This document shows positions 1-8,655 of a DNA stretch of 64,000 nt, piece by piece (position 1 is the first letter of the stretch; each line of letters begins with the position of its first letter). The position numbers and the translations under genes were made by a program. Origin of the DNA: Brevundimonas guildfordensis. GTDB lineage: Bacteria; Pseudomonadota; Alphaproteobacteria; Caulobacterales; Caulobacteraceae. The DNA is taken from positions 372,001 to 436,000 of the forward strand of contig NZ_JACSQU010000003.1 of assembly GCF_014836405.1 (NCBI RefSeq), in the 5' to 3' direction. The notes under the pieces are model-generated. The model was given only the letters and a program-made list of their open reading frames with translations, was not told where the DNA came from and searched no databases.

Positions 1-23
1 GCCATCGCCACGCCCCCGATCAT
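1..23 (-). CDS. dnaA: DnaA replication initiator, first codons only
   Basis: Only the first seven codons are inside the window, read leftwards from an ATG at 23-21 (M-I-G-G-V-A-M). From memory, Caulobacter DnaA begins with a similar M-K-G-G-V-A stretch, and its gene lies next to rpsT in the same orientation, as here. DnaA is the AAA+ initiator that opens the chromosomal origin and also acts as a transcription factor. No clear Shine-Dalgarno sequence precedes this ATG. The identity rests on synteny and a very short peptide. The sequence to the left of base 1 would settle it. Confidence 0.6.
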
Positions 24-245
24 GAAGAACACCCGCCACAAGAGTTATCACCGACGAACGCCCTTCGAGACGAGGTCCGGGGACGACTTCTCTCGTCTCG
101 CGAAGCCGGGCTTCGCAAGCGGGGTCGTACTCACAGACAGACATCTCGCACCGAGGGAAATCATTGATTTCCCTCGCCTTCATCCAGACAGGATGGAAGT
201 GCGTTACCCACTCAACTTACCCCCGGAACGGCGGAGATCAACGCT

Positions 246-342
246 GATTCGAGTCGAGATTCGCACTTAAATTGATTGACTCCAGCAAACCTCGGCAGGG
301 CTTAGGAAAATGGCGATTTCGCCACAATCGATAACCGGAATC
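246..342. promoter_or_regulatory. Cluster of five GANTC sites upstream of dnaA
   Basis: GANTC occurs at 246-250, 251-255, 258-262, 278-282 and 338-342, five times in 97 bp. GANTC is the target of the cell-cycle methylase CcrM in Alphaproteobacteria, and GcrA acts at promoters carrying methylated GANTC. In Caulobacter the dnaA promoter is methylation-sensitive. I infer that this cluster ties dnaA transcription to passage of the replication fork. The sites are directly visible; the function is inferred. Confidence 0.65.
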
Positions 343-372
343 GGTAAGCTTAACTTAGACGCAGACAGCAAG

Positions 373-402
373 ACGGCGAGGGAGCTTGCGCTTCCTCGCC
401 GT
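373..402 (-). terminator. Hairpin terminator downstream of rpsT
   Basis: A 13-bp stem (373-385 with 390-402, one G-U pair) closes a 4-nt loop about 107 nt beyond the rpsT stop codon. The tail after it on the minus strand is only moderately T-rich. It probably ends rpsT transcription before the dnaA promoter region. It could instead be a structured part of a long transcript. Confidence 0.5.
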
Positions 403-508
403 TGAATTCGTTGCATTCTTTTACGAAACGCCTGTTAAAGGCCTTCCGTAGCCGTCACATTGCGCTGTTTGACGAAGCCGTGAAGACCCGTCCGAGCGCC
501 GTGCGAAA

Positions 509-778
509 TCAGGCGGCCGACAGCTTCTTCAGCTGGGCGGCCAGACGGCTGACCTTGCGCGAGCCGGTGTTCTTGTGAACCACGCCCTTGGATACGGCGC
601 GCATCAGTTCCGACTGGGCGGTGATGAACGCAGCCTTGGCGGTTTCCACGTCGCCGCCCGTGACGGCTTCCTGGAACTTGCGCAGGTAGGTACGGACGCG
701 GGTGCGGCGGGCCTTGTTCACTTCGGTCCGCGCTTCGATCTTGCGGATCGCCTTGCGGGCGCCTGCATTGTTGGCCAT
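509..778 (-). CDS. rpsT: 30S ribosomal protein S20
   Basis: This 89-residue basic protein begins M-A-N-N and has the Lys/Arg-rich alpha-helical sequence typical of S20, a primary binder of 16S rRNA in the small subunit. The length fits the family. I chose the ATG at 778 over an upstream ATG at 823 because the S20 N-terminus begins there and a GAAGG motif lies just upstream. The extra 15 residues of the longer frame do not resemble S20. The gene sits between the enoyl-CoA hydratase and dnaA, all on the same strand, the arrangement I recall from Caulobacter. Confidence 0.96.
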   Translation of the reverse strand: MANNAGARKAIRKIEARTEVNKARRTRVRTYLRKFQEAVTGGDVETAKAAFITAQSELMRAVSKGVVHKNTGSRKVSRLAAQLKKLSAA

Positions 779-944
779 CGGGTAAAAACCTTCGAACGAA
801 AACGCCGTAAACCACACGTCCACGGCGAGAAAATCTCAAGAGCGGGCGGCTATAGCGGAAAGCCCCCGAACGGTCAACGCGATCCGGCGGGAATTGAGTC
901 GGGGCCGGGGTTTGCGCCTCGTTTCATCCGGCCCCGACATGGAT

Positions 945-1730
945 TCAGCGGCCGGTGAAGGCGGGCTTCCGCTTCTCGACGAAGGCGGCCATGCCCTCCT
1001 TCTGATCGTCGAAGGCGAACAGGGAGTGGAACAGGCGACGCTCGAACACCACCCCTTGCGCCAGGGTCATCTCGAAGGCGGCGTTGACCAGCTCCTTGTT
1101 GGCCATGACCGCCAGGATGGACTGACCGGCGATCTTGGCGGCGGCGGCGCGCGCCTCGTCCAGCAGGGTGTCGGACGCCACGACGCGCGACACCAGACCC
1201 GAGCGTTCGGCCTCGGCGGCGTCCATCATCCGGCCGGTCAGGCACATGTCCATGGCCTTGGCCTTGCCCACGGCGCGGGTCAGGCGCTGAGAGCCGCCGA
1301 TGCCGGGCGCCACGCCCAGGTTGATCTCGGGCTGGCCGAACTTGGCCGTCTCCGAGGCGATGATGAAGTCGCACAGCATGGCCAGCTCGCAGCCGCCGCC
1401 CAGGGCATAGCCCGACACCGCCGCGATGATCGGCTTGCGGAAGTTCGCCACCCGGTCGTGCGCGCGAGCGAAGAAGTTGCCGCGATACATGTCGGCATAG
1501 GCCTGGTCCGCCATCTCCTTGATGTCGGCGCCGGCCGCGAAGGCCTTGGCCGAGCCGGTCAGGACGATGCAGCGCACGCTGTCGTCGTCGGCCACGCTTT
1601 CAAGAAAGTCGCCCAGTTCGCCGGTGAGGGTGGTGTTCAGCGCGTTCAGCGCCTCGGGCCGGTTCAGGGTAACGACCGCATAGCCGTCGGCGTGGCGTTC
1701 GATCAGCAGGGTGGAATAGGCGTCGGCCAT
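945..1730 (-). CDS. Enoyl-CoA hydratase (crotonase family)
   Basis: A 261-aa crotonase-fold protein. It would hydrate trans-2-enoyl-CoA to 3-hydroxyacyl-CoA in beta-oxidation or branched-chain acid breakdown. Visible family features are the oxyanion-hole segments A-F-A-A-G-A-D-I and A-L-G-G-G-C-E-L and the Q-P-E-I-N-L-G region carrying the catalytic glutamate. The start at 1730 is supported by a GAGAGGAG ribosome-binding site 8 nt upstream; the ATG at 1748 lacks one. It lies between mutM and rpsT on the same strand. The acyl-chain preference cannot be read from sequence, so I leave the symbol blank. Confidence 0.9.
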   Translation of the reverse strand: MADAYSTLLIERHADGYAVVTLNRPEALNALNTTLTGELGDFLESVADDDSVRCIVLTGSAKAFAAGADIKEMADQAYADMYRGNFFARAHDRVANFRKPIIAAVSGYALGGGCELAMLCDFIIASETAKFGQPEINLGVAPGIGGSQRLTRAVGKAKAMDMCLTGRMMDAAEAERSGLVSRVVASDTLLDEARAAAAKIAGQSILAVMANKELVNAAFEMTLAQGVVFERRLFHSLFAFDDQKEGMAAFVEKRKPAFTGR

Positions 1731-1797
1731 GATGGGCGCTCCTCTCAAGCTCGTTCGGGACTGGTCTAGCGCCTCGGGCGGCTCACAGGAACACCCC

Positions 1798-2661
1798 TCA
1801 CCGCTTCTGACAGACCGGGCAGAAGAAGGTCGAGCGGCCGCCCTGCACGATGCGCTTCACCACGCCGCGACAGCCTTCGGTGCGGCACGGCTCATGCTCG
1901 CGGCCATAGACGTCGAAGCGATGCTGGAAATAGCCTTGGCCGCCCTCGACGTTGGCGAAGTCCTTCAGGGTCGAGCCGCCCGCCGCGATGGCGTCATGCA
2001 GGACGTTGCGGACCTCAATCGCCAGCCGCTCCAGCCGGGGGCGGCTGACCTTGCCCGCCGCCGTCAGGGGCGAGATGCGAGCGCGGTACAGCGCCTCGCA
2101 CACATAGATGTTGCCCAGACCCGCCACTATGGTCTGGTCCAGCAGGCTGACCTTGATGTTCTGCGCCTTGCCCGCGAAGGCCTCGGCCAGATGGGCGCCG
2201 GAGAAGGCGTTGCCCAGCGGCTCTGGCCCCAGTTTGGCGAACCAGGCGTGGCCCTCGACCGCCTCGGTGGGGATCAGGCCCATGAAGCCGAACCGCCGTG
2301 CATCGGCATAGCCCAGCCGCGTCAGCACGCCGCCGCGATCAGCCGTCAGGCTCATATGCTCATGCTTGCCGACGACGGGCGCGTCCGTCTCGAACACGCC
2401 GGGGGCGACACCCGCCAGGGTGAAGCGGCCGGTCATCCCTAAGTGGGTGATCCAGGTCTCGCCGGTCGACAGGGGAAACAGCAGATATTTCGCCCGCCGG
2501 TCCAGCCGCAGCACCGTCGCCCCATCCAGCCGCTCGACGAAGCGCTCGGGAAAGGGAAAGCGCAGGTCCGGCCGGTTCTGACGCGGCGCGGTCAGACGCG
2601 CGCCCTCCAGCACGGGCTGAAGGCCGCGACGGACGGTTTCGACTTCGGGTAATTCGGGCAT
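1798..2661 (-). CDS. mutM: Formamidopyrimidine-DNA glycosylase
   Basis: This 287-aa bifunctional glycosylase/AP lyase removes 8-oxoguanine and formamidopyrimidines from DNA. It begins M-P-E-L-P-E-V-E-T, where Pro2 is the Schiff-base nucleophile and Glu3 the acid. It ends in a zinc finger with Cys at about 259, 264, 281 and 284, the FPG/IleRS type. The length is typical. It is divergent from the methyltransferase at 2723, with a 61-bp gap holding both promoters, and is probably transcribed ahead of the enoyl-CoA hydratase. Confidence 0.97.
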   Translation of the reverse strand: MPELPEVETVRRGLQPVLEGARLTAPRQNRPDLRFPFPERFVERLDGATVLRLDRRAKYLLFPLSTGETWITHLGMTGRFTLAGVAPGVFETDAPVVGKHEHMSLTADRGGVLTRLGYADARRFGFMGLIPTEAVEGHAWFAKLGPEPLGNAFSGAHLAEAFAGKAQNIKVSLLDQTIVAGLGNIYVCEALYRARISPLTAAGKVSRPRLERLAIEVRNVLHDAIAAGGSTLKDFANVEGGQGYFQHRFDVYGREHEPCRTEGCRGVVKRIVQGGRSTFFCPVCQKR

Positions 2662-2722
2662 GGACGACAGCTTAGGCGCGGGCGGCTTCTCGGGCGAGGG
2701 GAGAAGGGATTATAGGCGGGGG

Positions 2723-3622
2723 ATGACCATGCTTCTCTACGGCCGTCCGCCCGCCGTGTTCGATCCGCCCGCGACGGCGACCCAGACCTCGCCCCTGATC
2801 CCCGGCTCGAGCGCGCTGGAGACGGTCGCGCCCGGATCGGCCGACGGGGTGATGCTCTACGCCCCGCCCGGCGCGGTGGAGCGGCGCTATACGCTGGCCC
2901 TGGCGTTGAAGGCGCTGAAGCCCGGCGGGCGGCTGGACGTCATGGCGCCCAAGGACAAGGGCGGCTCGCGCCTGGGCAAGGAGCTGAAGGGCTTCGGTCT
3001 GGAGGTCGCCGAGACGGCCAAGGCCCACCATCGCCGCTGCATCGTCATCCGCCCCGAGGCGGTCGAGGGACTGGACGCCGCCATCGAGGCGGGCGCGCCG
3101 CGCGTGGTTCCCGGGCTGGAGGCCTGGTCGCAGCCGGGCGTCTTCGCCTGGGACCGGATCGATCCGGGCACGGCGCTGCTGGCCGAAGTCCTGCCGCCTT
3201 TGAAGGGGGCGGGCGCTGATCTGGGCTGTGGATTCGGAGCGCTGTCGACGGTGGTGCTGCGCGCGCCCGCCGTGACGGCGTTGAGGCTGGTCGACATCGA
3301 CCGGCGCGCGGTCGAGGCGGCGAAGCGCAACGTCGACGACGCGCGGGCCAGCTTCGACTGGGCCGATGTGCGGACGCTGGACGGGGCGGGCGACCTGGAC
3401 TTCATCGTCAGCAATCCGCCCTTCCACGACGGCGGCGCCGAGGACCGGCGGCTGGGCCAGGCCTTCATCCGCAAGGCGGCCGAGATGCTGGGGAAGGGCG
3501 GAACCGCCTGGATCGTCGCCAACCGCCACCTGCCCTATGAGGCCGAACTGGACGCCGCCTTCAAGCGGGTGCGGATGGTCGTCGATCAGGGCGGCTACAA
3601 GATTTTCGAGGCGGTGAAATAG
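2723..3622 (+). CDS. RsmC-like class I methyltransferase
   Basis: A 299-aa SAM-dependent methyltransferase. The SAM-binding motif (D-L-G-C-G-F-G) lies near residues 165-175, and N-P-P-F-H-D-G at 231-237 is the signature of N2-guanine methyltransferases such as RsmC, which modifies 16S rRNA G1207. The N-terminal half resembles the degenerate methyltransferase duplicate found in RsmC. I chose the ATG at 2723 because a GGCGGGGG run precedes it; an ATG at 2729 is also possible. Its stop codon overlaps the GTG of the pseudouridine synthase by one base, so the two rRNA-modifying enzymes are probably co-translated. The exact target base is inferred. Confidence 0.85.
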   Translation: MTMLLYGRPPAVFDPPATATQTSPLIPGSSALETVAPGSADGVMLYAPPGAVERRYTLALALKALKPGGRLDVMAPKDKGGSRLGKELKGFGLEVAETAKAHHRRCIVIRPEAVEGLDAAIEAGAPRVVPGLEAWSQPGVFAWDRIDPGTALLAEVLPPLKGAGADLGCGFGALSTVVLRAPAVTALRLVDIDRRAVEAAKRNVDDARASFDWADVRTLDGAGDLDFIVSNPPFHDGGAEDRRLGQAFIRKAAEMLGKGGTAWIVANRHLPYEAELDAAFKRVRMVVDQGGYKIFEAVK

Positions 3623-4359
3623 TGGCGGGCAAGATTCCGACGTCCCGCGTGGACAAGCTGCTGGGCTCGATGGGCTATGGCTCGCGGGCTGAGATGGCGC
3701 GGCTGGGCAAGGCGGGCGGCATCGTTCTGGACGGCGCCGATCTGACCGACGTGTCTACGCGCATTCCGGTGACGCCCGACCTGCCGCGCCGCATGGAGAT
3801 CGACGGCGAGCCGCTGGACCCCGTTGCCGGTCTGGTGATCCTGCTGAACAAGCCGCTGGGCATGACCTGTTCGCACAAGGAGGACGGGGCGCTGGTCTAT
3901 GACGTCCTGCCCGACCGCTGGCGGCGGCGCGACCCGGCGATCTCGACCATCGGGCGGCTGGACAAGCAGACCTCGGGCCTGCTGCTGCTGACCGACGACG
4001 GCGACCTGCTGCACCGGGTGATCAGCCCCAAGCGCCAAGTGGCCAAGGTCTATCGCGCGACGCTGGCGCGGCCGCTGAACGGGACGGAGGCGGCGCTGTT
4101 CGCCTCGGGCGAACTGGTGCTGGAGGGCGAGGACAAACCGCTGGCCCCCGCGGTGCTTGAGGTGGTGTCGCCGACCGAAGCCCTGCTGACGGTGACGGAG
4201 GGGCGCTATCATCAGGTGCGTCGCATGTTCGCGGCGGCGGGCAACCACGTCGAGGCCCTGCATCGTGAGCGGTTGGGCGGGCTGACGCTGGGCGACGACC
4301 TGGCGCCGGGCGAATGGCGTCTACTGAGCGAGGGCGAGATCGCGTCGATCTTCGCCTGA
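3622..4359 (+). CDS. rsuA: 16S rRNA pseudouridine synthase, RsuA type
   Basis: A 245-aa protein starting at GTG. An N-terminal S4-like RNA-binding region (about 8-60) is followed by a pseudouridine synthase domain with the G-R-L-D-K-Q-T-S-G-L motif, whose catalytic Asp is residue 114. RsuA converts U516 of 16S rRNA to pseudouridine. The length and S4-plus-catalytic layout fit RsuA/RluB/RluE; RsuA is the best guess because it is paired with an RsmC-like enzyme. The start codon overlaps the upstream stop (TAGTG). Confidence 0.85.
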   Translation: MAGKIPTSRVDKLLGSMGYGSRAEMARLGKAGGIVLDGADLTDVSTRIPVTPDLPRRMEIDGEPLDPVAGLVILLNKPLGMTCSHKEDGALVYDVLPDRWRRRDPAISTIGRLDKQTSGLLLLTDDGDLLHRVISPKRQVAKVYRATLARPLNGTEAALFASGELVLEGEDKPLAPAVLEVVSPTEALLTVTEGRYHQVRRMFAAAGNHVEALHRERLGGLTLGDDLAPGEWRLLSEGEIASIFA

Positions 4360-4360
4360 A

Positions 4361-4436
4361 CCTTTTTTCGTCATCCTCCGACGACCCCCGGTCTGCGCCG
4401 CTTGCGCGGCTTGCCGGAGGATGACGAAAGAAAAGG
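4361..4436. repeat. Long inverted repeat between rsuA and trpF
   Basis: The arm at 4361-4380 (containing TCGTCATCCTCCG) is the reverse complement of 4415-4436 (CGGAGGATGACGA), with a roughly 34-nt loop that carries its own GC-rich inverted repeat. Arms of about 18 bp with T-rich and A-rich outer ends suggest a bidirectional terminator or a palindromic intergenic repeat. It lies just after rsuA and 51 bp before the trpF start. Confidence 0.7.
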
Positions 4437-4486
4437 CGGGCCAGGGTGCGCTTGACCTGCCGTCAGCAGTCGCGCACCTCCCTGTC

Positions 4487-5125
4487 ATGACTCTGACCAA
4501 GATCTGCGGCCTGACGACGCCGGATACGCTGGATGCGGCGCTGGACGCCGGGGCGGCGTTCGTCGGGGCTGTGGTGTTCCCCAAGAGCCCGCGCCACATT
4601 CCGCCGCTGCACGCCGCCAGCCTGTTCGACCGGGCACGCGGGAAGGCCGAGATCGTCGCCGTTCTGGTTGATCCCGACGACGCCCTGCTGACCGAGGTCG
4701 CCCTGATCCTGCGGCCCGACCTGATCCAACTGCACGGCCATGAGACGCCGCAACGCGCGGCGGAGGCGCGGCGACTGACCGGGGCGGGGATCATCAAGGC
4801 CCTGCCGATCCGGGACGAGGCGGACTTCGCGAGCGTCGCCGACTGGACCGGCGTCGCCGATCATCTGCTGTTCGACGCCAGGCCGCCGAAAGGCGCCGAC
4901 CTGCCCGGCGGGGTGGGCGCCTCGTTCGACTGGACGCTGATGCAGAACCGGACGCTTCCGGCAAGCTGGTTCCTCGCGGGCGGGCTGGACCCGAAAAATG
5001 TTGCCGAGGCGGTGCGGATTTCCGGGGCGACGATGGTTGATGTCTCCTCTGGCGTTGAAAGCGCGCCGGGTGTTAAGGACCGGGCCCTGATCAAAGCTTT
5101 TCTGGACGCCGCATCGCGGTCCTGA
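4487..5125 (+). CDS. trpF: Phosphoribosylanthranilate isomerase
   Basis: This 212-aa TIM-barrel enzyme converts N-(5-phosphoribosyl)anthranilate to CdRP in tryptophan synthesis. Catalytic Cys7 lies in K-I-C-G-L-T, and the catalytic Asp (about 130) in L-L-F-D-A-R. The start at 4487 gives the conserved M-T-L-T-K-I-C N-terminus; the longer frame from 4421 reads through the inverted repeat and is rejected. It heads a trpF-trpB-orf-trpA-accD-folC cluster, an order common in Alphaproteobacteria. Confidence 0.95.
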   Translation: MTLTKICGLTTPDTLDAALDAGAAFVGAVVFPKSPRHIPPLHAASLFDRARGKAEIVAVLVDPDDALLTEVALILRPDLIQLHGHETPQRAAEARRLTGAGIIKALPIRDEADFASVADWTGVADHLLFDARPPKGADLPGGVGASFDWTLMQNRTLPASWFLAGGLDPKNVAEAVRISGATMVDVSSGVESAPGVKDRALIKAFLDAASRS

Positions 5126-5157
5126 TTTCGTCGCCTTCCTCCCTGAAGACTTTCGTT

Positions 5158-6393
5158 GTGCCCCAGACCGTGCCCCAGACTGTGAACGCCTTATCGAACT
5201 CCTACGCTTGGCCTGACGCCGAGGGCCGCTTCGGCCCCTATGGCGGCCGTTTCGTGCCCGAGACCCTGATGCCGCTGATCCACGAGCTGGACGCGGCCTA
5301 TAAGGCGGCCAAGGCGGACCCCAGCTTCCAGGCCGAACTGGACGGCTATCTGGAGCACTACGTCGGCCGCGCCAGCCCGCTCTATTTCGCCGAGCGGCTG
5401 ACCGAGCATTTTGGCGGGGCCAAGATCTGGCTGAAGCGCGAGGACCTGAACCACACGGGCGCGCACAAGATCAACAACTGCATGGGCCAGATCCTGCTGG
5501 CCCGCCGCATGGGCAAGACGCGCATCATCGCCGAGACCGGCGCCGGTCAGCACGGGGTCGCCTCGGCCACGGTCTGCGCCCGCTTCGGCCTGCCCTGCAC
5601 CGTCTACATGGGCGCCGTCGACGTGGCCCGGCAGCAGCCGAACGTCTTCCGCATGAAGCTGCTGGGCGCCGAGGTCTCGGCGGTGACGGCCGGGGCGGCG
5701 ACGCTGAAGGACGCCATGAACGAGGCGATGCGCGACTGGGTCACCAATGTCGCCGACACCTATTACATCATCGGCACGGCGGCGGGCCCGGCCCCCTATC
5801 CGGCCATGGTGCGCGACTTCCAGTCGGTGATCGGCAAGGAGATCAAGGCCCAGGCTCAGCGCCAGATCGGCCGCCTGCCCGACGCCGTCATGGCTTGCAT
5901 CGGCGGCGGATCGAACGCCATCGGCGCCATGCACCCCTTCATCGAGGACGAGGGCGTGCGCCTGATCGGGGTCGAGGCGGCGGGCCACGGCCTGGACACC
6001 CCCGACCATGCCGCCAGCCTGAAGGGCGGGCGCTCGGGCGTGCTGCACGGCAACCGCACCTATCTGCTGCAGGACGCCGACGGCCAGATTCTGGAAGGTC
6101 ACTCCATCTCCGCCGGGCTCGACTATCCGGGTGTGGGGCCGGAACACGCCTGGCTGCACGACCTGGGCCGCGGCGAATATCTGTCGACCACCGACGATGA
6201 AGCGCTGGAAGCGTTCCAGACCCTGTGCAAACTGGAAGGCATCATTCCGGCGCTGGAGTCGTCGCACGCCCTGGCGCGCGCCGGCGACGTGGCCAGGGAA
6301 CTCGGCAAGGGCGGCGATCTGGTCATCGTCCTGTCCGGCCGGGGCGACAAGGACATTAACACCGTAGCCCAACATCTGGGCGTGGAGTTGTAA
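5158..6393 (+). CDS. trpB: Tryptophan synthase beta chain
   Basis: This 411-aa PLP enzyme condenses indole with serine to make tryptophan and forms the alpha2-beta2 complex with TrpA. The PLP lysine is Lys104 in H-T-G-A-H-K-I-N-N, and the phosphate-binding glycine/serine-rich loop G-G-G-S-N-A lies near residue 250. The N-terminal [11 protein letters not shown] motif is typical. The first GTG is at 5158; in-frame GTGs at 5170 and 5179 are alternatives, so the start is uncertain by a few residues. It lies 32 bp after trpF. Confidence 0.96.
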   Translation: MPQTVPQTVNALSNSYAWPDAEGRFGPYGGRFVPETLMPLIHELDAAYKAAKADPSFQAELDGYLEHYVGRASPLYFAERLTEHFGGAKIWLKREDLNHTGAHKINNCMGQILLARRMGKTRIIAETGAGQHGVASATVCARFGLPCTVYMGAVDVARQQPNVFRMKLLGAEVSAVTAGAATLKDAMNEAMRDWVTNVADTYYIIGTAAGPAPYPAMVRDFQSVIGKEIKAQAQRQIGRLPDAVMACIGGGSNAIGAMHPFIEDEGVRLIGVEAAGHGLDTPDHAASLKGGRSGVLHGNRTYLLQDADGQILEGHSISAGLDYPGVGPEHAWLHDLGRGEYLSTTDDEALEAFQTLCKLEGIIPALESSHALARAGDVARELGKGGDLVIVLSGRGDKDINTVAQHLGVEL

Positions 6394-6395
6394 CG

Positions 6396-6881
6396 ATGAA
6401 GACCCTGCTGATCGCCGCCGTTCTGGCGGCCGCCTCACCGAGCCTGACCCTGGCGCAGACCACCGCTGCGCCCGCCCCGCAGGCGCCAGCGCAGACGGCG
6501 CCGACCGTCCCGCCCGGCCCCGCGGCGACGGGAATGCCGGTCCTGCCTCCGGCGACCGAAGCGGCCGACTGCGGCGGCCTGCTGCGCAGCCCGGCCTTTT
6601 GCGTGACGGCGCAGCTCGACCAGATCGGCGCCCTGGCCGACGCCTATACGGAACATCTGGGCACGCTGAACTGGCTGGCGGCGGACGGCGACGACAACCG
6701 CATCATCTTCGTGCGCCGTCGCGACGGCGGCGGCTGCGACGGCCTGCAGATGGTCGCCTTCTATGACGAGAGCAAACCGGCCGAGGCGACGGCTCCGGGC
6801 TATCTGGGCTTCGCGGTCATTCCGGGCGACGTGTGCTCCTCGGGCCCGGCCTCGCCCGTCGCGGGAACCCTGCCGCAATGA
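6396..6881 (+). CDS. Small secreted protein between trpB and trpA
   Basis: A 161-aa protein with a clear signal peptide (about residues 1-20, ending A-Q), a Pro/Ala-rich linker to about residue 55, and a compact C-terminal domain with four cysteines that could form two disulfides. I do not recognise the family. It begins 3 bp after the trpB stop, and its stop overlaps the trpA ATG (ATGA), so it is translated within the trp operon although its product is probably periplasmic. No tryptophan-related function can be read from it. Confidence 0.85.
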   Translation: MKTLLIAAVLAAASPSLTLAQTTAAPAPQAPAQTAPTVPPGPAATGMPVLPPATEAADCGGLLRSPAFCVTAQLDQIGALADAYTEHLGTLNWLAADGDDNRIIFVRRRDGGGCDGLQMVAFYDESKPAEATAPGYLGFAVIPGDVCSSGPASPVAGTLPQ

Positions 6882-7735
6882 CGACGGCGCGTATCGACGC
6901 CCGCTTCGCCAAGCTGAAGGCTGAGAACCGGGCCGGCTTCGTTCCCTATGTCATGACCGGCGATCCCAGTCGTGACGAGGCGCTGGAGATTCTCAAGGGG
7001 CTGCCGGCCGCCGGCGCCGACCTGATCGAACTGGGCCTGGCCTTCTCGGACCCGATGGCCGAGGGGCCGCCGATCCAGCGCGCCGCCCTGCGCGGGTTGA
7101 AGGCGGGGATGACCCTGCGCGGCACGCTCGATCTGGTCGCCGATTTCCGCAAGACCGATCAGGACACGCCGCTGATCCTGATGGGCTATCTGAACCCGGT
7201 GGAATCCTACGGCTATGAGGCCTTCGCCCGCGACGCGGCCGAGGCCGGGGTGGACGGCATCATCGTCGTCGACTGCCCGCCGGAAGAGGCTGGGCCGCTG
7301 TCCGCCGCTCTGGACGCGGCCGAAGTGTCGCTAATCCGGCTGGCCACGCCGACCTCCGACGACGACCGCCTCAAGGTCATCGCCGAGGGCACGTCCGGCT
7401 TCGTCTATTACGTCTCGGTCGCCGGGGTGACCGGGGTGAAGGAGGCCGTGGCCGCCGAGGTGGCGCCCGCCGTCGAGCGCGTGCGCCGCGCCTCCGGCCT
7501 GCCTGTCGCCGTCGGCTTCGGCGTCCGCACGCCCGAACGCGCCGCCGAGATCGCCCGCGTCGCCGACGCCGTCGTCGCCGGTTCGGTCTTCGTGAACGAA
7601 GTCGCCGCCGCCCTTGAGGCGAACGAGCCGGCTGTCCCACGCGTTCTGGCCAAGGTGAAGGCGCTGTCCGATGCGGTGAAAGCCGCGCGAGCGAGTGCGC
7701 CCCAGAATAGTGATTTCCTCGCGGAAACCGTCTAA
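6878..7735 (+). CDS. trpA: Tryptophan synthase alpha chain
   Basis: This 285-aa TIM-barrel subunit cleaves indole-3-glycerol phosphate to indole, which is channelled to TrpB. The catalytic Glu is residue 51 in L-I-E-L-G. The position of the second catalytic acid (Asp60 of E. coli) is Glu62 in P-M-A-E-G, a conservative change. The start at 6878 forms an ATGA overlap with the preceding secreted-protein gene and gives the expected N-terminus. An upstream in-frame ATG at 6833 lies inside the previous gene and is rejected. Confidence 0.95.
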   Translation: MTTARIDARFAKLKAENRAGFVPYVMTGDPSRDEALEILKGLPAAGADLIELGLAFSDPMAEGPPIQRAALRGLKAGMTLRGTLDLVADFRKTDQDTPLILMGYLNPVESYGYEAFARDAAEAGVDGIIVVDCPPEEAGPLSAALDAAEVSLIRLATPTSDDDRLKVIAEGTSGFVYYVSVAGVTGVKEAVAAEVAPAVERVRRASGLPVAVGFGVRTPERAAEIARVADAVVAGSVFVNEVAAALEANEPAVPRVLAKVKALSDAVKAARASAPQNSDFLAETV

Positions 7736-7745
7736 AGGCCCGCCC

Positions 7746-8645
7746 ATGGTCGATAAACATCCTGAGAACAAGGCTCGCGGCGGTTGGCTGTCGCGTTTCG
7801 CGCCCGGCGTGCGCAAGATCGTCAGCCCGCGCGACACCCCGGACAATCTGTGGGTTAAGGACCCCGACACGGGCGAGATGCTGTTCCGCTCGGACCTGGA
7901 GGCGGCCCTGTGGGTCACGCCGTCGGGCCGTCACATGCGGATCAACGCGCCGACCCGCCTGAAGGCCACCTTCGATGACGGCCTGTATGAGAGCATCGAC
8001 ACGCCCGACGTGCCGGAAGATCCGCTCAAGTTCTCGGACGGAAAGCCCTATCGTGACCGCCTGTCGGCGGCGCGTAAGGCGGCGGGCCGTAAGGACACCA
8101 TGGCCATCGGCTACGGCCGCATCGGCGGCGCGCCCGCCGTGGTCATCGTCCAGGACTTCACCTTCATGGGCGGGTCGCTGGGCATGGCGGCGGGCGAAGC
8201 CTTCATCGCCGCCGCGCGCGAGGCGGTGAAGCGCAATGTTCCCTTCGTCTGCTACACCGCCGCCGGGGGAGCGCGGATGCAGGAAGGCGCCCTCAGCCTG
8301 ATGCAGATGGCGCGCACCACCCTGGCCGTTCAGGAAGTGAAGGCGGCCAAGCTGCCCTACGTCGTGGTGCTGACCGATCCGACTACGGGCGGGGTCACCG
8401 CCTCCTACGCCATGCTGGGCGACGTCCACCTGGCCGAGCCGGGCGCCCTGATCGGCTTCGCCGGTCCGCGCGTGATCGAGACCACCATCCGCGAGAAACT
8501 GCCGCCGGGCTTCCAGCGCGCCGAATACCTCAAGGACAAGGGCATGGTGGACAAGGTGGTGTCGCGCGGCGATCTGCCGACGACGCTGGGCCTGATCCTG
8601 TCCATGCTGATGAGCGGAACCGCCCAGAAGCAGAAGGCGGCGTAA
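7746..8645 (+). CDS. accD: Acetyl-CoA carboxylase carboxyltransferase subunit beta
   Basis: This 299-aa subunit, with AccA, transfers the carboxyl group from carboxybiotin to acetyl-CoA to give malonyl-CoA for fatty-acid synthesis. The carboxyltransferase core is intact, with S-G-G-A-R-M-Q-E-like A-G-G-A-R-M-Q-E, D-P-T-T-G-G-V-T-A-S and P-P-G-F-Q-R-A-E-Y motifs. The N-terminal zinc ribbon of E. coli AccD is recognisable by alignment, but all four cysteine positions are replaced (Asp39, Thr42, Thr58, Gly61). It lies 10 bp after trpA and 10 bp before folC. Confidence 0.95.
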   Translation: MVDKHPENKARGGWLSRFAPGVRKIVSPRDTPDNLWVKDPDTGEMLFRSDLEAALWVTPSGRHMRINAPTRLKATFDDGLYESIDTPDVPEDPLKFSDGKPYRDRLSAARKAAGRKDTMAIGYGRIGGAPAVVIVQDFTFMGGSLGMAAGEAFIAAAREAVKRNVPFVCYTAAGGARMQEGALSLMQMARTTLAVQEVKAAKLPYVVVLTDPTTGGVTASYAMLGDVHLAEPGALIGFAGPRVIETTIREKLPPGFQRAEYLKDKGMVDKVVSRGDLPTTLGLILSMLMSGTAQKQKAA

Positions 8646-8655
8646 GCCAGTCCTG

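Larger units (their letters stand above)
24..508. other. Intergenic region between rpsT and dnaA
   Basis: This 485-bp gap separates rpsT (minus strand) from the presumed dnaA start (minus strand). It holds a strong hairpin at 373-402 and five GANTC sites at 246-342. That leaves a leader of more than 200 nt before dnaA. An open frame at 22-270 on the plus strand has no ribosome-binding site and a low-complexity composition, so I do not call it a gene. I see no convincing 9-mer DnaA box here. Confidence 0.7.

Noticed and set aside
43..51. Possible DnaA box (TTATCACCG) near dnaA
   Set aside because: Only 6 of 9 positions match the consensus; not distinguishable from chance.
22..270. 82-aa plus-strand open frame in the dnaA upstream region
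   Set aside because: No ribosome-binding site, biased Arg/Pro/Ser composition and position over the GANTC cluster; better explained as regulatory DNA.
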